Positions 1 through 7,729 of a stretch of DNA of 64,000 nucleotides are shown here, one piece after another; the stretch's first letter is position 1, and every line of letters starts with the position of its first letter. The notes under the pieces were generated by a model. It was not told the origin of the DNA and did not search any database. It saw only the letters and a program-made list of their open reading frames with translations. The DNA is from CAZTAO01 sp964611645 (GTDB lineage Bacteria; Armatimonadota; UBA5829). The DNA lies in contig CAZTAO010000016.1 in the NCBI GenBank assembly GCA_964611645.1, positions 1 through 64,000 of the forward strand, given 5' to 3'. The position numbers were made by a program, and so were the translations under genes.

Positions 1-53
1 GTGGTACATTTTCAAACCGCCGTAATTGGTACATTTTCACTCCGCCATTGACA
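1..53. mobile_element. Terminal end of an IS21-type insertion sequence (rest lies outside the window)
   Basis: Two copies of GGTACATTTTCA (3-14 and 28-39), each followed by a CCGCC motif, precede a terminal TGACA at 49-53. Read on the minus strand the end starts TGTCAATGGCGG and the repeats point inward. Short terminal inverted repeats beginning TGT plus multiple internal repeats are the known end structure of the IS21 family; the assignment rests on that resemblance. No transposase is visible because the window starts here. Confidence 0.6.
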
Positions 54-136
54 CTATTGGGCATTGATTCACCTCATAGACATGTTACAGGGAAAGGGTG
101 TGGTGGCGCAATCCGATTGGCAGTGCGTTTTGCGTG

Positions 137-166
137 TTGAACTACCCGCAATCACTGTGCTATACT
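137..166 (+). promoter_or_regulatory. Probable sigma70-type promoter of dnaN
   Basis: TTGAAC at 137-142 and TATACT at 161-166 with an 18-nt spacer, about 115 nt upstream of the dnaN start. No DnaA boxes were found around it. Confidence 0.5.
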
Positions 167-281
167 AACCCGTGACTGACCGGCATTCCCTATGGGTGCT
201 GCACTATGTGCGGCTTCCAAGGGAGTGCTTGATAATCGCTTTTCGAGCAATGTGAGCTAATCAAATGGAGGGCTACCAAGG

Positions 282-1379
282 GTGAAGGTCTCTTGTTCCA
301 GGAAAGACCTCTACGAGGGTGTGCAAACAGCGTCCAGGGCAGTGAGTTCTCGAAGTTCCTTGCCCATACTTGGGCATCTGCTTGTGAGAACCGAGGACGA
401 CAAACTGAGGATCGCCGCGACCGACCTGGAGTTGGGTATGGAGTCGTACGTTGAGGCCAAGGTTCTAGAACCTGGTTCAATGACGGCCCCCGCCAAGCTG
501 TTGGTCGAGATGCTGGCGTCTCTTCCGGAAGCGGACGTCTTGCTCGGGGCAGACGAAACTGACACTGTGACTCTTTCTTGCGGAGCGTCGGAGTTCGTGA
601 TAATGGGTCTTCCGCCGGAAGACTTCCCGCTGCTTCCTGAAGTTGCCGAAGACACACAGTTCTCCATCGATGCAGAGCAGTTGCGCCAGGGCATTCGCAA
701 GACAGTTTTCGCGGCGAGTTCGGATGAGTCTCGGGCGATACTTACGGGGGTGCTGGTACAGGTCACTGAAGAGTCCGTGCGATTGGTCGCGACGGACACC
801 CACCGCCTCTGTCTGTATGATGCCCCGGTGATGGAAGCCAGAGGCGCCGTGAACGCCATAGTCCCGAGCCGCGCGCTCAACGAGCTGCTACGTATGCTCT
901 CTGACTCAGACGGCCCCATCAGCGCTACCATCTCCGCCACCCAAGTTATGTTCAGGGTGGGGGACAGCGTGCTTGTGTCCCGCCTGATTGATGGCCAGTT
1001 CCCGAATTACCAGAAGGTAGTGCCTACTGAACTCAACAGGAGATGGCTGATCCCTTCCGACCTGTTCCAGCAGGCTGTGAAGAGGGCCGAGATCGTGGCG
1101 CGTGACAACTCCCACAGAACCACGCTCAATACTCACGACGGCACGCTGTCGATCAACGCCGAGAGTCCCGGTGGAAGGGCGCAGGAGTCGGTGGAGCTTG
1201 TCCGAACTGGCGATGACCTTCGCGTAGTGTTCAACGGCAGATACATCCTCGACGTGATGAGCGTGATGGATGCGGAAGTGGTTGAGCTTGAGTTGAATGG
1301 AGAAGTCAGCCCGGCGATTCTGAGACCACAGGGTCAGGACAACTACCTCTACGTCCTGATGCCAATGCAACCCGAATAG
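282..1379 (+). CDS. dnaN: DNA polymerase III beta subunit (sliding clamp)
   Basis: Ring-shaped processivity clamp that tethers the replicative polymerase and repair enzymes to DNA. The 365-residue product has the usual family length (about 365-380) and the three repeated clamp domains: an N-terminal region with SSRSSLPILGHLLV near residue 22, a central TDTHRL motif near 171, and a C-terminal end reading YLYVLMPMQ, the conserved clamp tail. A GTG start is chosen because GGAGGG at 267-272 lies about 9 nt upstream. The gene stands alone: the usual dnaA and recF neighbours are absent, with an IS end upstream and folP convergent downstream. Identification is secure from the sequence. Confidence 0.95.
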   Translation: MKVSCSRKDLYEGVQTASRAVSSRSSLPILGHLLVRTEDDKLRIAATDLELGMESYVEAKVLEPGSMTAPAKLLVEMLASLPEADVLLGADETDTVTLSCGASEFVIMGLPPEDFPLLPEVAEDTQFSIDAEQLRQGIRKTVFAASSDESRAILTGVLVQVTEESVRLVATDTHRLCLYDAPVMEARGAVNAIVPSRALNELLRMLSDSDGPISATISATQVMFRVGDSVLVSRLIDGQFPNYQKVVPTELNRRWLIPSDLFQQAVKRAEIVARDNSHRTTLNTHDGTLSINAESPGGRAQESVELVRTGDDLRVVFNGRYILDVMSVMDAEVVELELNGEVSPAILRPQGQDNYLYVLMPMQPE

Positions 1380-1390
1380 GCAATATCAAG

Positions 1391-1429
1391 GGAACACGGT
1401 CAAGACTGGAGTAGTTAAGGCCGTGTTCC
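1391..1429. terminator. Bidirectional hairpin between dnaN and folP
   Basis: GGAACACGG (1391-1399) pairs with CCGTGTTCC (1421-1429), followed by TTTATATA. It lies between two convergent genes and can serve both. Confidence 0.65.
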
Positions 1430-1440
1430 TTTATATACGA

Positions 1441-2298
1441 TTACGTCTCAGAGTATTGGCCTCTGACAATCGCGTCGGCGACCCGCGCCACCCGCGACAT
1501 CTCTCTCACATCGTGGACCCGAATCACATCAGCCCCATTGGCGATCGCGATGGCGACCGTGGCCGCCGTCCCTTCTATCCGCTCTTCGGGCGGCAATCCC
1601 CCAAGAACAGCCCCAATCGTGGACTTGCGCGATGTGCCCACAAGTATCGGAAGTCCGACACTCTTCAACTCCGCAAGCCTCCGAATCAGCTCAAGGTTCT
1701 GGGACACTGTCTTGCCAAACCCAAACCCGGGATCAATCAGCATCCGGCTCTTCTGAGCGCCGGCGGCGAGCAGGCGGGAAACGCAGCCGGAGAGGAACGC
1801 CGAGACTTCCAATACCACATCCTCGTATTGCGGCTTGTGGTGCATATCATGTGAGCTTCCAGGGATGTGCATGAGTACCGCGCCACACTTGGTCTCAGCC
1901 ATGAGATCCGGCATCTGTGGGTCGAAGGTGGCCGCGCTGATGTCGTTGATGATGGTGGCTCCACACTTCAGGGCTTCCCGCGCAACTGCGGCTTTGTAGG
2001 TATCTACCGAGATGGGCGCACAGGTATTCCCGGCAAGGAGTTCTATAATCGGAATCACGCGATGTAGCTCCTCTTCCACTGAGATGCGGGCAGACCCCGG
2101 CCTTGTGGATTCACCGCCGATGTCGACGATGTCAGCGCCTTCTAGGAGCATCTGCTGGGCGCGGTCGAGTGCCACCTGGGGAGAAACGAAAAGCCCCCCA
2201 TCGGAAAACGAATCAGGGGTCACGTTCAGGATCCCCATGATGAGGGTCTTCCGGCCGATTTGGGCAAGAGTCTGGTCGAGAGCGGAATATCCGGACAT
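1441..2298 (-). CDS. folP: Dihydropteroate synthase
   Basis: Condenses 6-hydroxymethyl-dihydropterin pyrophosphate with p-aminobenzoate in cytosolic folate synthesis. The 285-residue TIM-barrel protein has the two Prosite-type signatures: ILNVTPDSFSDGG near residues 23-35 and IVDIGGESTRPGS near 58-70, and the later GFGFGKT phosphate loop near 193. It starts 18 nt after the stop of the TPR gene, so the run MTAP-TPR-folP is probably one transcript ending at the shared hairpin with dnaN. The folate methyl cluster later in the window depends on the same cofactor. A methyltetrahydrofolate methyltransferase is the related alternative, but the intact DHPS motifs favour folP. Confidence 0.93.
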   Translation of the reverse strand: MSGYSALDQTLAQIGRKTLIMGILNVTPDSFSDGGLFVSPQVALDRAQQMLLEGADIVDIGGESTRPGSARISVEEELHRVIPIIELLAGNTCAPISVDTYKAAVAREALKCGATIINDISAATFDPQMPDLMAETKCGAVLMHIPGSSHDMHHKPQYEDVVLEVSAFLSGCVSRLLAAGAQKSRMLIDPGFGFGKTVSQNLELIRRLAELKSVGLPILVGTSRKSTIGAVLGGLPPEERIEGTAATVAIAIANGADVIRVHDVREMSRVARVADAIVRGQYSET

Positions 2299-2316
2299 AT
2301 CAAGATCCCTCGCAGA

Positions 2317-3066
2317 CTAGCCCGTGGTCGTCAGAGCGAAGAGCATTTCGTTGGCCGAGACGATCTGCTCCGGGTAGGCGTCAGACGCTTGGGCTATGAA
2401 GAGCCTGAGTTCTCTGACCGTCAGTTCCTTGTGGCCCAGTCCGTTGAGACACACCGCCAGGTTGAACCTGCACTGCACATCCTGGGGGTCTAATCTCAAG
2501 GCCTGTCGGAAACAGGATACGGCTTCGTAGAGGTCATCACTGCGCTGGTAGGCACAGCCGAGGTTGAAGTGAACGGCGGGGTCATCCGGCGCCAGAGCCG
2601 CAGCCCGCGATAATTGCTCTATCGCACCGGGAATTGCGCCGGAATTGAGGAGGGCCACACCATAGTTGGATCGGATATCGGCAGAGTCGGGTGCGGCCTC
2701 GACTGCCTCTGCATAGGTCGCGCTAGCCTCATCCACACGCCCAAGTTCCTCAAGCGCCAGCGCGAGGTTATACATTACCGTCACATTGGCGGGGTCTTTC
2801 TGGAGTGCGCGGCGGAATGACTCCACGGCCCTCTCCGGCTTGCCCAGCATAATGAGTTCAATGCCTCGCTCGCCGAAGTCCACTATGTCGTCCATCCCAT
2901 CGGGCGCGCTCTGCTGCTCAGGCTCCGGAACAGAGACCGGGGCCTCAACAACCGGTGGCGCGGGGGGCTGCTGCTTCGGCTTCTCGGCGTCTTCCGGTTC
3001 ATCGCTGCCGAAAGGCCAAACAGTGAGCGCTAGGGCTATGGCGATTGTTATCAATATCCAGCTCAT
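2317..3066 (-). CDS. Membrane-anchored TPR-repeat protein
   Basis: A 249-residue protein with one N-terminal hydrophobic segment (about residues 2-17, WILITIAIALALTVWPF), an acidic Pro/Glu-rich linker to about residue 60, then four to five tetratricopeptide repeats, each with the GxxYxxxGxxxEAxxxxxxAL pattern. This predicts a membrane-tethered scaffold with the repeats outside or in the periplasm. The specific partner is unknown. It sits between the MTAP-type phosphorylase and folP with short gaps, probably co-transcribed without an obvious functional link. Confidence 0.8.
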   Translation of the reverse strand: MSWILITIAIALALTVWPFGSDEPEDAEKPKQQPPAPPVVEAPVSVPEPEQQSAPDGMDDIVDFGERGIELIMLGKPERAVESFRRALQKDPANVTVMYNLALALEELGRVDEASATYAEAVEAAPDSADIRSNYGVALLNSGAIPGAIEQLSRAAALAPDDPAVHFNLGCAYQRSDDLYEAVSCFRQALRLDPQDVQCRFNLAVCLNGLGHKELTVRELRLFIAQASDAYPEQIVSANEMLFALTTTG

Positions 3067-3091
3067 TCTGTGACTAGCTGCCTCTCAATAC

Positions 3092-3877
3092 TCATCCGAA
3101 AGCTATCTTACCCGCATTTGCCCGGCAAATGCAAGCCGGGTCATCGGGAGTCGATCTTATCGTGTGGCAGACGAGGTCAACAATGGCCGCATTTGCTGCG
3201 GAGATTGATGCTCGAACACTATCGTGATCCACGTTACCGTGGGCCAGTCCCGTTCCCAGGTTTGTAACAAATGCCATTGCGCCGTAGCAGATACCTGCTT
3301 CACGGGCAAGGATGCACTCGTGGGCATTGGTCATGCCGACAACGTCCGCTCCCCATGACGCAAATAGCCTCACTTCCGACGGCGTCTCGTAACGTGGCCC
3401 GCTGACTCCAAGATAGGTGGCGTGAGTCCCGGCGCCGGCCCCGAGCCTTTTGCAGGAGTCCGAAAGGCCCCGGCTCAGACTGGGACAGTAGGGCTGGGAA
3501 AGATCAGTATGGGTGAACGCATCACCGATCTCCTGCGAGAATGTTGCCGGCTGGCCCTTTGTGAAATCGATCAGATCAGTGAGGACAACCATATCGCCGG
3601 GTTGCAGGTTGAGAGTAAGAGAGCCGACGGCACACACGCCGATTACTCGGTCGACACCGACAAGCCTGAGCGCCGCTATATGCGCCCGGTGGTTGATCAG
3701 GTGTGGAGGAGTGAGACGCCCGGACCCGTGACGCGGCAGAAAGAGAATATCCAGCCCGCTCAGAGTGCACTCGACAAGCTCCACGGAGCCATATCTGGTG
3801 TCAACTCTGCGGCGATTTCCGCTCATCAGTTCAGGCGATTCATCAAGCCCTGTTCCGCCTATCAGCGCAACAGACAT
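3092..3877 (-). CDS. Purine nucleoside phosphorylase, MTAP family
   Basis: Phosphorolysis of 5'-methylthioadenosine, methylthioinosine or a related purine nucleoside, recycling bases and methionine-pathway waste. The product has the family features GGTGLDESPEL at the N-terminus, LPRHGSG phosphate-binding motif, a GVCAVGSL stretch and SGPRYETPSEVR in the C-terminal half. The specificity loop reads GMTNAHE rather than the GMTxxPE common in adenosine-specific MTAPs, so the preferred base cannot be read off. The ATG at 3877 is preferred over a GTG three codons upstream because GGAG lies 8 nt before it. First gene of the minus-strand run leading to folP. Confidence 0.85.
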   Translation of the reverse strand: MSVALIGGTGLDESPELMSGNRRRVDTRYGSVELVECTLSGLDILFLPRHGSGRLTPPHLINHRAHIAALRLVGVDRVIGVCAVGSLTLNLQPGDMVVLTDLIDFTKGQPATFSQEIGDAFTHTDLSQPYCPSLSRGLSDSCKRLGAGAGTHATYLGVSGPRYETPSEVRLFASWGADVVGMTNAHECILAREAGICYGAMAFVTNLGTGLAHGNVDHDSVRASISAANAAIVDLVCHTIRSTPDDPACICRANAGKIAFG

Positions 3878-3955
3878 AGTCTCCACTCCGGCAGGGGACA
3901 GCGCTGCTCACAGCAACTTAAGCTGTCAGCGAGGTTTAGGTTCCCCCGTTTGTAG

Positions 3956-3961
3956 TATAAT
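3956..3961 (+). promoter_or_regulatory. Candidate -10 element before the STAS gene
   Basis: A perfect TATAAT at 3956-3961, about 95 nt before the STAS start, in the 179-bp divergent gap shared with the phosphorylase gene. No good -35 was found; the nearest candidate, GTTTAG, is weak. Confidence 0.4.
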
Positions 3962-4056
3962 ACTATAGCGTGATATAGAAACTCAATTGAACGCCTCGCG
4001 TTACACGCCTCGTCTGCGACACGCATGGCCGGATAATACACAAAGGGAGGTGCAGT

Positions 4057-4455
4057 TTGAACCAGCTTGACCTTGAGATTGGTATTGTTGACCATACGGG
4101 TGTCACGGTTCTTGAACTCGCCGGAGAACTGGACGCATACACATCAGAACAGTTTAGGGAAGAGATACTGTCGCGCATAGACGCCGGTCTGAGGCTGGCA
4201 GTAGTAGACTTCCTGAATGTCGAGTACATTGACAGCTCCGGCTTGGGAGCGATGGTAGCGGCTCTCAAGCGCATCAGCGAGCGCAATGGGAGGATATATG
4301 TAGTCTGTGGCGAGTCCCAGGTTCTAAAAGTCCTGCATATAACTGGTCTGAAAAAGGTGTTCCCTGTGTTCCCGGACAGGGACGCCGCAGTTGCAGCTAT
4401 CCACAAGGATGATGCCGAATCCGAAGGAAAAGCCAGTTCGACGGAGGCCCAGTAG
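4057..4455 (+). CDS. STAS-domain protein, anti-sigma factor antagonist type
   Basis: A 132-residue single STAS domain related to SpoIIAA/RsbV, which bind anti-sigma kinases and are switched by serine phosphorylation. The LELAGELDAYTS strand-turn and the YIDSSGLGAM loop near residues 54-63, which carries the phosphorylatable Ser, are both present. A TTG start is chosen because GGGAGG ends 6 nt upstream at 4050. The C-terminal 20 residues are hydrophilic and their coding overlaps the Shine-Dalgarno region of the next gene. No matching kinase is in the window, so the partner is unknown; position suggests a link to the glycosyltransferase pair downstream. Confidence 0.85.
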   Translation: MNQLDLEIGIVDHTGVTVLELAGELDAYTSEQFREEILSRIDAGLRLAVVDFLNVEYIDSSGLGAMVAALKRISERNGRIYVVCGESQVLKVLHITGLKKVFPVFPDRDAAVAAIHKDDAESEGKASSTEAQ

Positions 4456-4456
4456 C

Positions 4457-5722
4457 TTGGTGGATGAACCCAAACTTACCGAAGAAACACGTGCTAACGA
4501 GCTCGACCTGAGTGAGGAAGTAAGGTGGCTGAAGAGCCAGAACCTCCGTCTGTTTGACTACCTGCGTGAGTCGATGAACAAGATTCGCCCTGCCTACGTG
4601 GGAACCTATCCTCCCACAGAGTGCGGAATTGCCACATTCACCAAAGATGTGGTGATGTCTGTGGCGAAGTTCACCCCGTTCTCCAGACCCAGCGTTATAG
4701 CTGTCAGTCGGGAGCAGGAGACGGAGGCTTACGAGCGGCGAGTGAAGTTCAAGCTCATGCAGAACCGCAGGCAGAGCTACCTGGACGCAGCCACGTATGT
4801 GAACAATTCCAGCATCGACGTTGTCAGTGTGCAACACGAATACGGCATCTATGGCGGCGATGACGGAGAGTACATACTGGATTTCGTGGAAGCGCTGAAG
4901 AAACCTGTGGTAGTCACGCTGCACACAGTACTTCAGAACCCCAGCCCGAACCAGAAGCGGATCATACAAGAGTTCGCCAGACTTGCAGGTTGCCTTGTTG
5001 TGATGGTAGGGGTGGGGGAGCGCATTCTCAATGAGGTCTATGGGGTCAGCTCTGAGAAGATCAGAATTATCCCGCATGGCGTTCCGAATGTAAAGATGGT
5101 TTCGTCCAGTGCGGCAAAAAATGGTCTGGGCTATGGCGGCAGATATGTCATGTCCACCTTTGGGCTTCTCAGTCGTGGCAAGGGTATCGAGGACGCCATC
5201 AAAGCCATGCCTGCGATAGTTGAGAAGATACCCAATGCAGCGTACCTGATTCTCGGCGAGACGCATCCGGGAGTAAGAAAGCACGAAGGGGAGTCATATC
5301 GCAATTCGCTGATAGAGCTCGTGCATTCACTGGGAATGGAGGAGCACGTCAGCTTCAACAACAGGTACCTGGCCCTCCCACAACTGATTCGATATCTGAG
5401 CGCGACGGACGTCTACATCACTCCATATCTGGGCAAAGATCAGATAACCAGTGGCACACTGGCATACGCACTGGGATGCGGCAAGGCAATTGTCAGCACG
5501 CCTTACCTGTATGCCGAGGAGACGCTGTCCGAGGGTAGGGGATGCCTTGTCGATTTCAGGTCTCCGGACCAGATTGCGGAGGCTGTCAGTCGAATACTTA
5601 CTGACAAACCCTTCAGGAAGAGCCTGGAGACTGAGGCATATTCGTACGGGCGCCGGACCACGTGGTTCAACGTGGCAGTCGAATACCTCGACATGTTCTA
5701 CCACGTCTGCAAAAGCTCTTGA
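4457..5722 (+). CDS. Glycosyltransferase, GT4 (group 1) family
   Basis: A retaining, GT-B fold sugar transferase predicted from the Rossmann-like halves: N-terminal acceptor domain with TYPPTECGIATFT near residues 50-62, and C-terminal nucleotide-sugar domain with STFGLLSRGKGIEDAI and the GT4-type EETLSEGRGCLVDF segment. The TTG at 4457 is preferred because GGAGG (4443-4447) sits 9 nt upstream and the longer frame would overlap the STAS gene; the product is then 421 residues. The next gene follows after 14 nt. Donor and acceptor are unknown. The tight STAS-GT4-hairpin protein order suggests a regulated polysaccharide or glycoside pathway. Confidence 0.82.
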   Translation: MVDEPKLTEETRANELDLSEEVRWLKSQNLRLFDYLRESMNKIRPAYVGTYPPTECGIATFTKDVVMSVAKFTPFSRPSVIAVSREQETEAYERRVKFKLMQNRRQSYLDAATYVNNSSIDVVSVQHEYGIYGGDDGEYILDFVEALKKPVVVTLHTVLQNPSPNQKRIIQEFARLAGCLVVMVGVGERILNEVYGVSSEKIRIIPHGVPNVKMVSSSAAKNGLGYGGRYVMSTFGLLSRGKGIEDAIKAMPAIVEKIPNAAYLILGETHPGVRKHEGESYRNSLIELVHSLGMEEHVSFNNRYLALPQLIRYLSATDVYITPYLGKDQITSGTLAYALGCGKAIVSTPYLYAEETLSEGRGCLVDFRSPDQIAEAVSRILTDKPFRKSLETEAYSYGRRTTWFNVAVEYLDMFYHVCKSS

Positions 5723-5736
5723 CCAAAGGAGGTCAC

Positions 5737-6783
5737 ATGGCGTATCCGCCGATAGTCTTCGAACACCTGGAAACGCTCACTGATTCCACAGGTGTTATTC
5801 AGCACGCGATTTTCTCGATTCCCAACCGAAGGTCAGGATACTCAACCGACGACAACGCGAGGGCTATGGTTGCGGCTGCTATGCAGCATCAGCGGACGCA
5901 ATCGCGGCCTCTGCTCAAGCTCATCAGCACCTACCTGAGTTTTATGCATTACGCTCAGACGCCCACAGGCCACTTCCACAACTTCATGTCCTACGACCAG
6001 GTATGGATGGACGAGGCCGGGAGCGAAGACTGCCTCGGAAGATCGCTGTGGGCTTGCGGCTTTCTGGCCCAGGCAGAGCTTCACCCAAACGTCAAGATAG
6101 TCGCGAAGCAGTTGTTCGACAATGCGGTCAAGTGGCTGCCGTTTACTCACAGTCTCCGTGCAATGGCCTATGCCACCACTGGCTGCTGCCACTACCTCTC
6201 GGCCCATCCCGAGGCCGACGACGTCAGGGACATGGTGAGAGATGTTGGGCGAGAGTTGTGTGAAAGATACGAGGCCAACGCAGGGCCGGGGTGGGGGTGG
6301 TTCGAGGACATCGTCACCTATAACAATGCTTTTGTGCCCAGATCCCTGCTTCTGGCCTATCGAGAGACCGGCGAAGCTGACTTTCTGCGCGTCGGGGAGG
6401 AATGTCTCGCGTTTCTGACTGAAGTCTGCGTCAAAGATGATATCCTTCAGCCCGTGGGATGCGACGGCTGGTATACGAGGGGAGAGGACCGCGCCGACTT
6501 CGACCAGCAGCCAGTGGACCCGATGGGGCATGTGCTCGCCTATATTACCGCGTATGAGCTGACCTCAAAGAAGGACTACCTCCGCCTCGCCAAACTGTCC
6601 TACGAGTGGTTCTTCGGGCGCAATGTTCTGTCGTATTCGCTATATGATCCTGTTACAGGCGGGTGCTACGACGCCCTCACCCAGAATGTCCCTAATCTCA
6701 ACCAGGGCGCCGAATCGACCATCTGCTGCCTTCTCGCACAGCTTGCAGCAGAGCCTTACCTCAATCTCATGGCGACAGAGTGA
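5737..6783 (+). CDS. Six-hairpin glycosidase-like protein paired with the GT4 gene
   Basis: A 348-residue soluble protein with no signal peptide. It contains repeated aromatic and Gly-rich helical stretches (STDDNARAMVAA, EDCLGRSLWACGFL, GPGWGWFEDIVTYNNAF) typical of alpha/alpha six-hairpin folds, in which Asp and Glu pairs in the inner ring act as catalysts. GGAGG at 5728-5732 fixes the ATG at 5737. It follows the GT4 gene after 14 nt, so the two probably work on one glycan or glucoside, either in synthesis and trimming or as a phosphorylase/hydrolase partner. Substrate unknown; fold assignment is by motif style only. Confidence 0.65.
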   Translation: MAYPPIVFEHLETLTDSTGVIQHAIFSIPNRRSGYSTDDNARAMVAAAMQHQRTQSRPLLKLISTYLSFMHYAQTPTGHFHNFMSYDQVWMDEAGSEDCLGRSLWACGFLAQAELHPNVKIVAKQLFDNAVKWLPFTHSLRAMAYATTGCCHYLSAHPEADDVRDMVRDVGRELCERYEANAGPGWGWFEDIVTYNNAFVPRSLLLAYRETGEADFLRVGEECLAFLTEVCVKDDILQPVGCDGWYTRGEDRADFDQQPVDPMGHVLAYITAYELTSKKDYLRLAKLSYEWFFGRNVLSYSLYDPVTGGCYDALTQNVPNLNQGAESTICCLLAQLAAEPYLNLMATE

Positions 6784-6812
6784 TTGACGTGCAATATATG
6801 CGGTGCTATACT
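6784..6812 (+). promoter_or_regulatory. Promoter of the CheY-like regulator
   Basis: TTGACG (6784-6789), 17-nt spacer, TATACT (6807-6812), directly after the stop codon of the preceding gene and 45 nt before the start of the regulator. Confidence 0.65.
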
Positions 6813-6857
6813 TAGTTCTGGGCAATCACCTGAGTGTTTGCCTTAGGAGGTGTGGGC

Positions 6858-7271
6858 GTGCCTAAGAAGATCCTCGCCGTAGACGACGAAAAACACATAG
6901 TCCGACTTGTTCAGGTCAACCTTGAGAGAGCCGGCTACGAAGTCGTGACCGCCAACGACGGGAGAGAAGCGCTTCAGAAGGTCAAGGACGAACAGCCGGA
7001 CCTCGTGGTTCTAGACGTCATGATGCCGTACATGGACGGTTTTGAAGTGCTTCAGAGCCTGCGAAGGAACCCCGAAACAGCGGATATTCCTGTGATAATG
7101 TTGACTGCAAAAGCGCAGGACGCTGATGTGTTCAAGGGATGGCAATCCGGTGTTGATTGCTACCTGACGAAGCCATTCAACCCGATGGAGCTTATCACGT
7201 TCGTCAAGAGAATATTCGATTCACTTGGCGGTCAGGCTCCAACGGACAAACGCTACGAGATAAACCTCTAG
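6858..7271 (+). CDS. Single-domain response regulator (CheY-like receiver)
   Basis: Phosphoryl-accepting receiver with no output domain. With the GTG start at 6858 (GGAGG ends 7 nt upstream) the conserved residues fall at Asp9-Asp10, phospho-acceptor Asp53 (VVLDVMMP), Thr83 (MLTAK) and Lys105 (LTKPF), matching the receiver family. The 137-residue protein has only a short charged tail (PTDKRYEINL) after the receiver, so signalling must go through protein-protein contacts. No histidine kinase is nearby. It has its own promoter and is followed by a hairpin, so it is probably monocistronic. Confidence 0.88.
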   Translation: MPKKILAVDDEKHIVRLVQVNLERAGYEVVTANDGREALQKVKDEQPDLVVLDVMMPYMDGFEVLQSLRRNPETADIPVIMLTAKAQDADVFKGWQSGVDCYLTKPFNPMELITFVKRIFDSLGGQAPTDKRYEINL

Positions 7272-7330
7272 CGATCCGATGGTTGAGTTGAACTGATTCG
7301 CACGAGAGAGCCTTTGGCTTGATGCTTTCA

Positions 7331-7358
7331 CTGCGGCAGACCCGGAACTCTGCCGCAG
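7331..7358 (+). terminator. Hairpin after the response regulator
   Basis: CTGCGGCAGA (7331-7340) pairs perfectly with TCTGCCGCAG (7349-7358) around an 8-nt loop. The downstream U-tract is poor, so termination may be partial or Rho-assisted. Confidence 0.5.
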
Positions 7359-7403
7359 TCTGGTAACATTACTCTTCAACCATCTCGACAACGGAGACGA
7401 CAA

Positions 7404-7604
7404 GTGAGCTGTGAGAACAACAAAATGCTGGGCCTGTGCGTAGGCGCTGCTATGGGAGCATTGGCTGCAGTTGCGATCGCCGGCATCTACGTGTGCAGAA
7501 AACGCTGTACAGCCCCGGACCAGGAAGATCTGCCCAAGGTATTGGAAGAAGCCCACAAGACGGTGCAACGCCTCACTGAAGCCATCGAGTCCATCAAGTC
7601 CTAG
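7404..7604 (+). CDS. Small single-pass membrane protein
   Basis: A 66-residue protein with one Gly/Ala-rich transmembrane segment (about residues 9-30, GLCVGAAMGALAAVAIAGIYV) and a short amphipathic C-terminal helix ending in ESIKS. The layout resembles YtxH-type small stress proteins but similarity is too slight for a name. GTG start, with GGAG 7 nt upstream. It stands between the response regulator hairpin and the convergent amrS gene. Function unknown. Confidence 0.6.
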   Translation: MSCENNKMLGLCVGAAMGALAAVAIAGIYVCRKRCTAPDQEDLPKVLEEAHKTVQRLTEAIESIKS

Positions 7605-7729
7605 AACGCCCCGCTGCGGAGATGCGCGCACGCAGGGGACCCTCTTGGGTTTCAAGCATAACGCACGATAAGATATGTTATGTTAACTACGGCCTGTAGA
7701 TCCGGAGAGTCTGCTCCCCCGAGACGTCC

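Noticed and set aside
1..281. Replication origin upstream of dnaN
   Set aside because: No DnaA-box cluster or AT-rich unwinding region is seen; an IS end occupies much of it.
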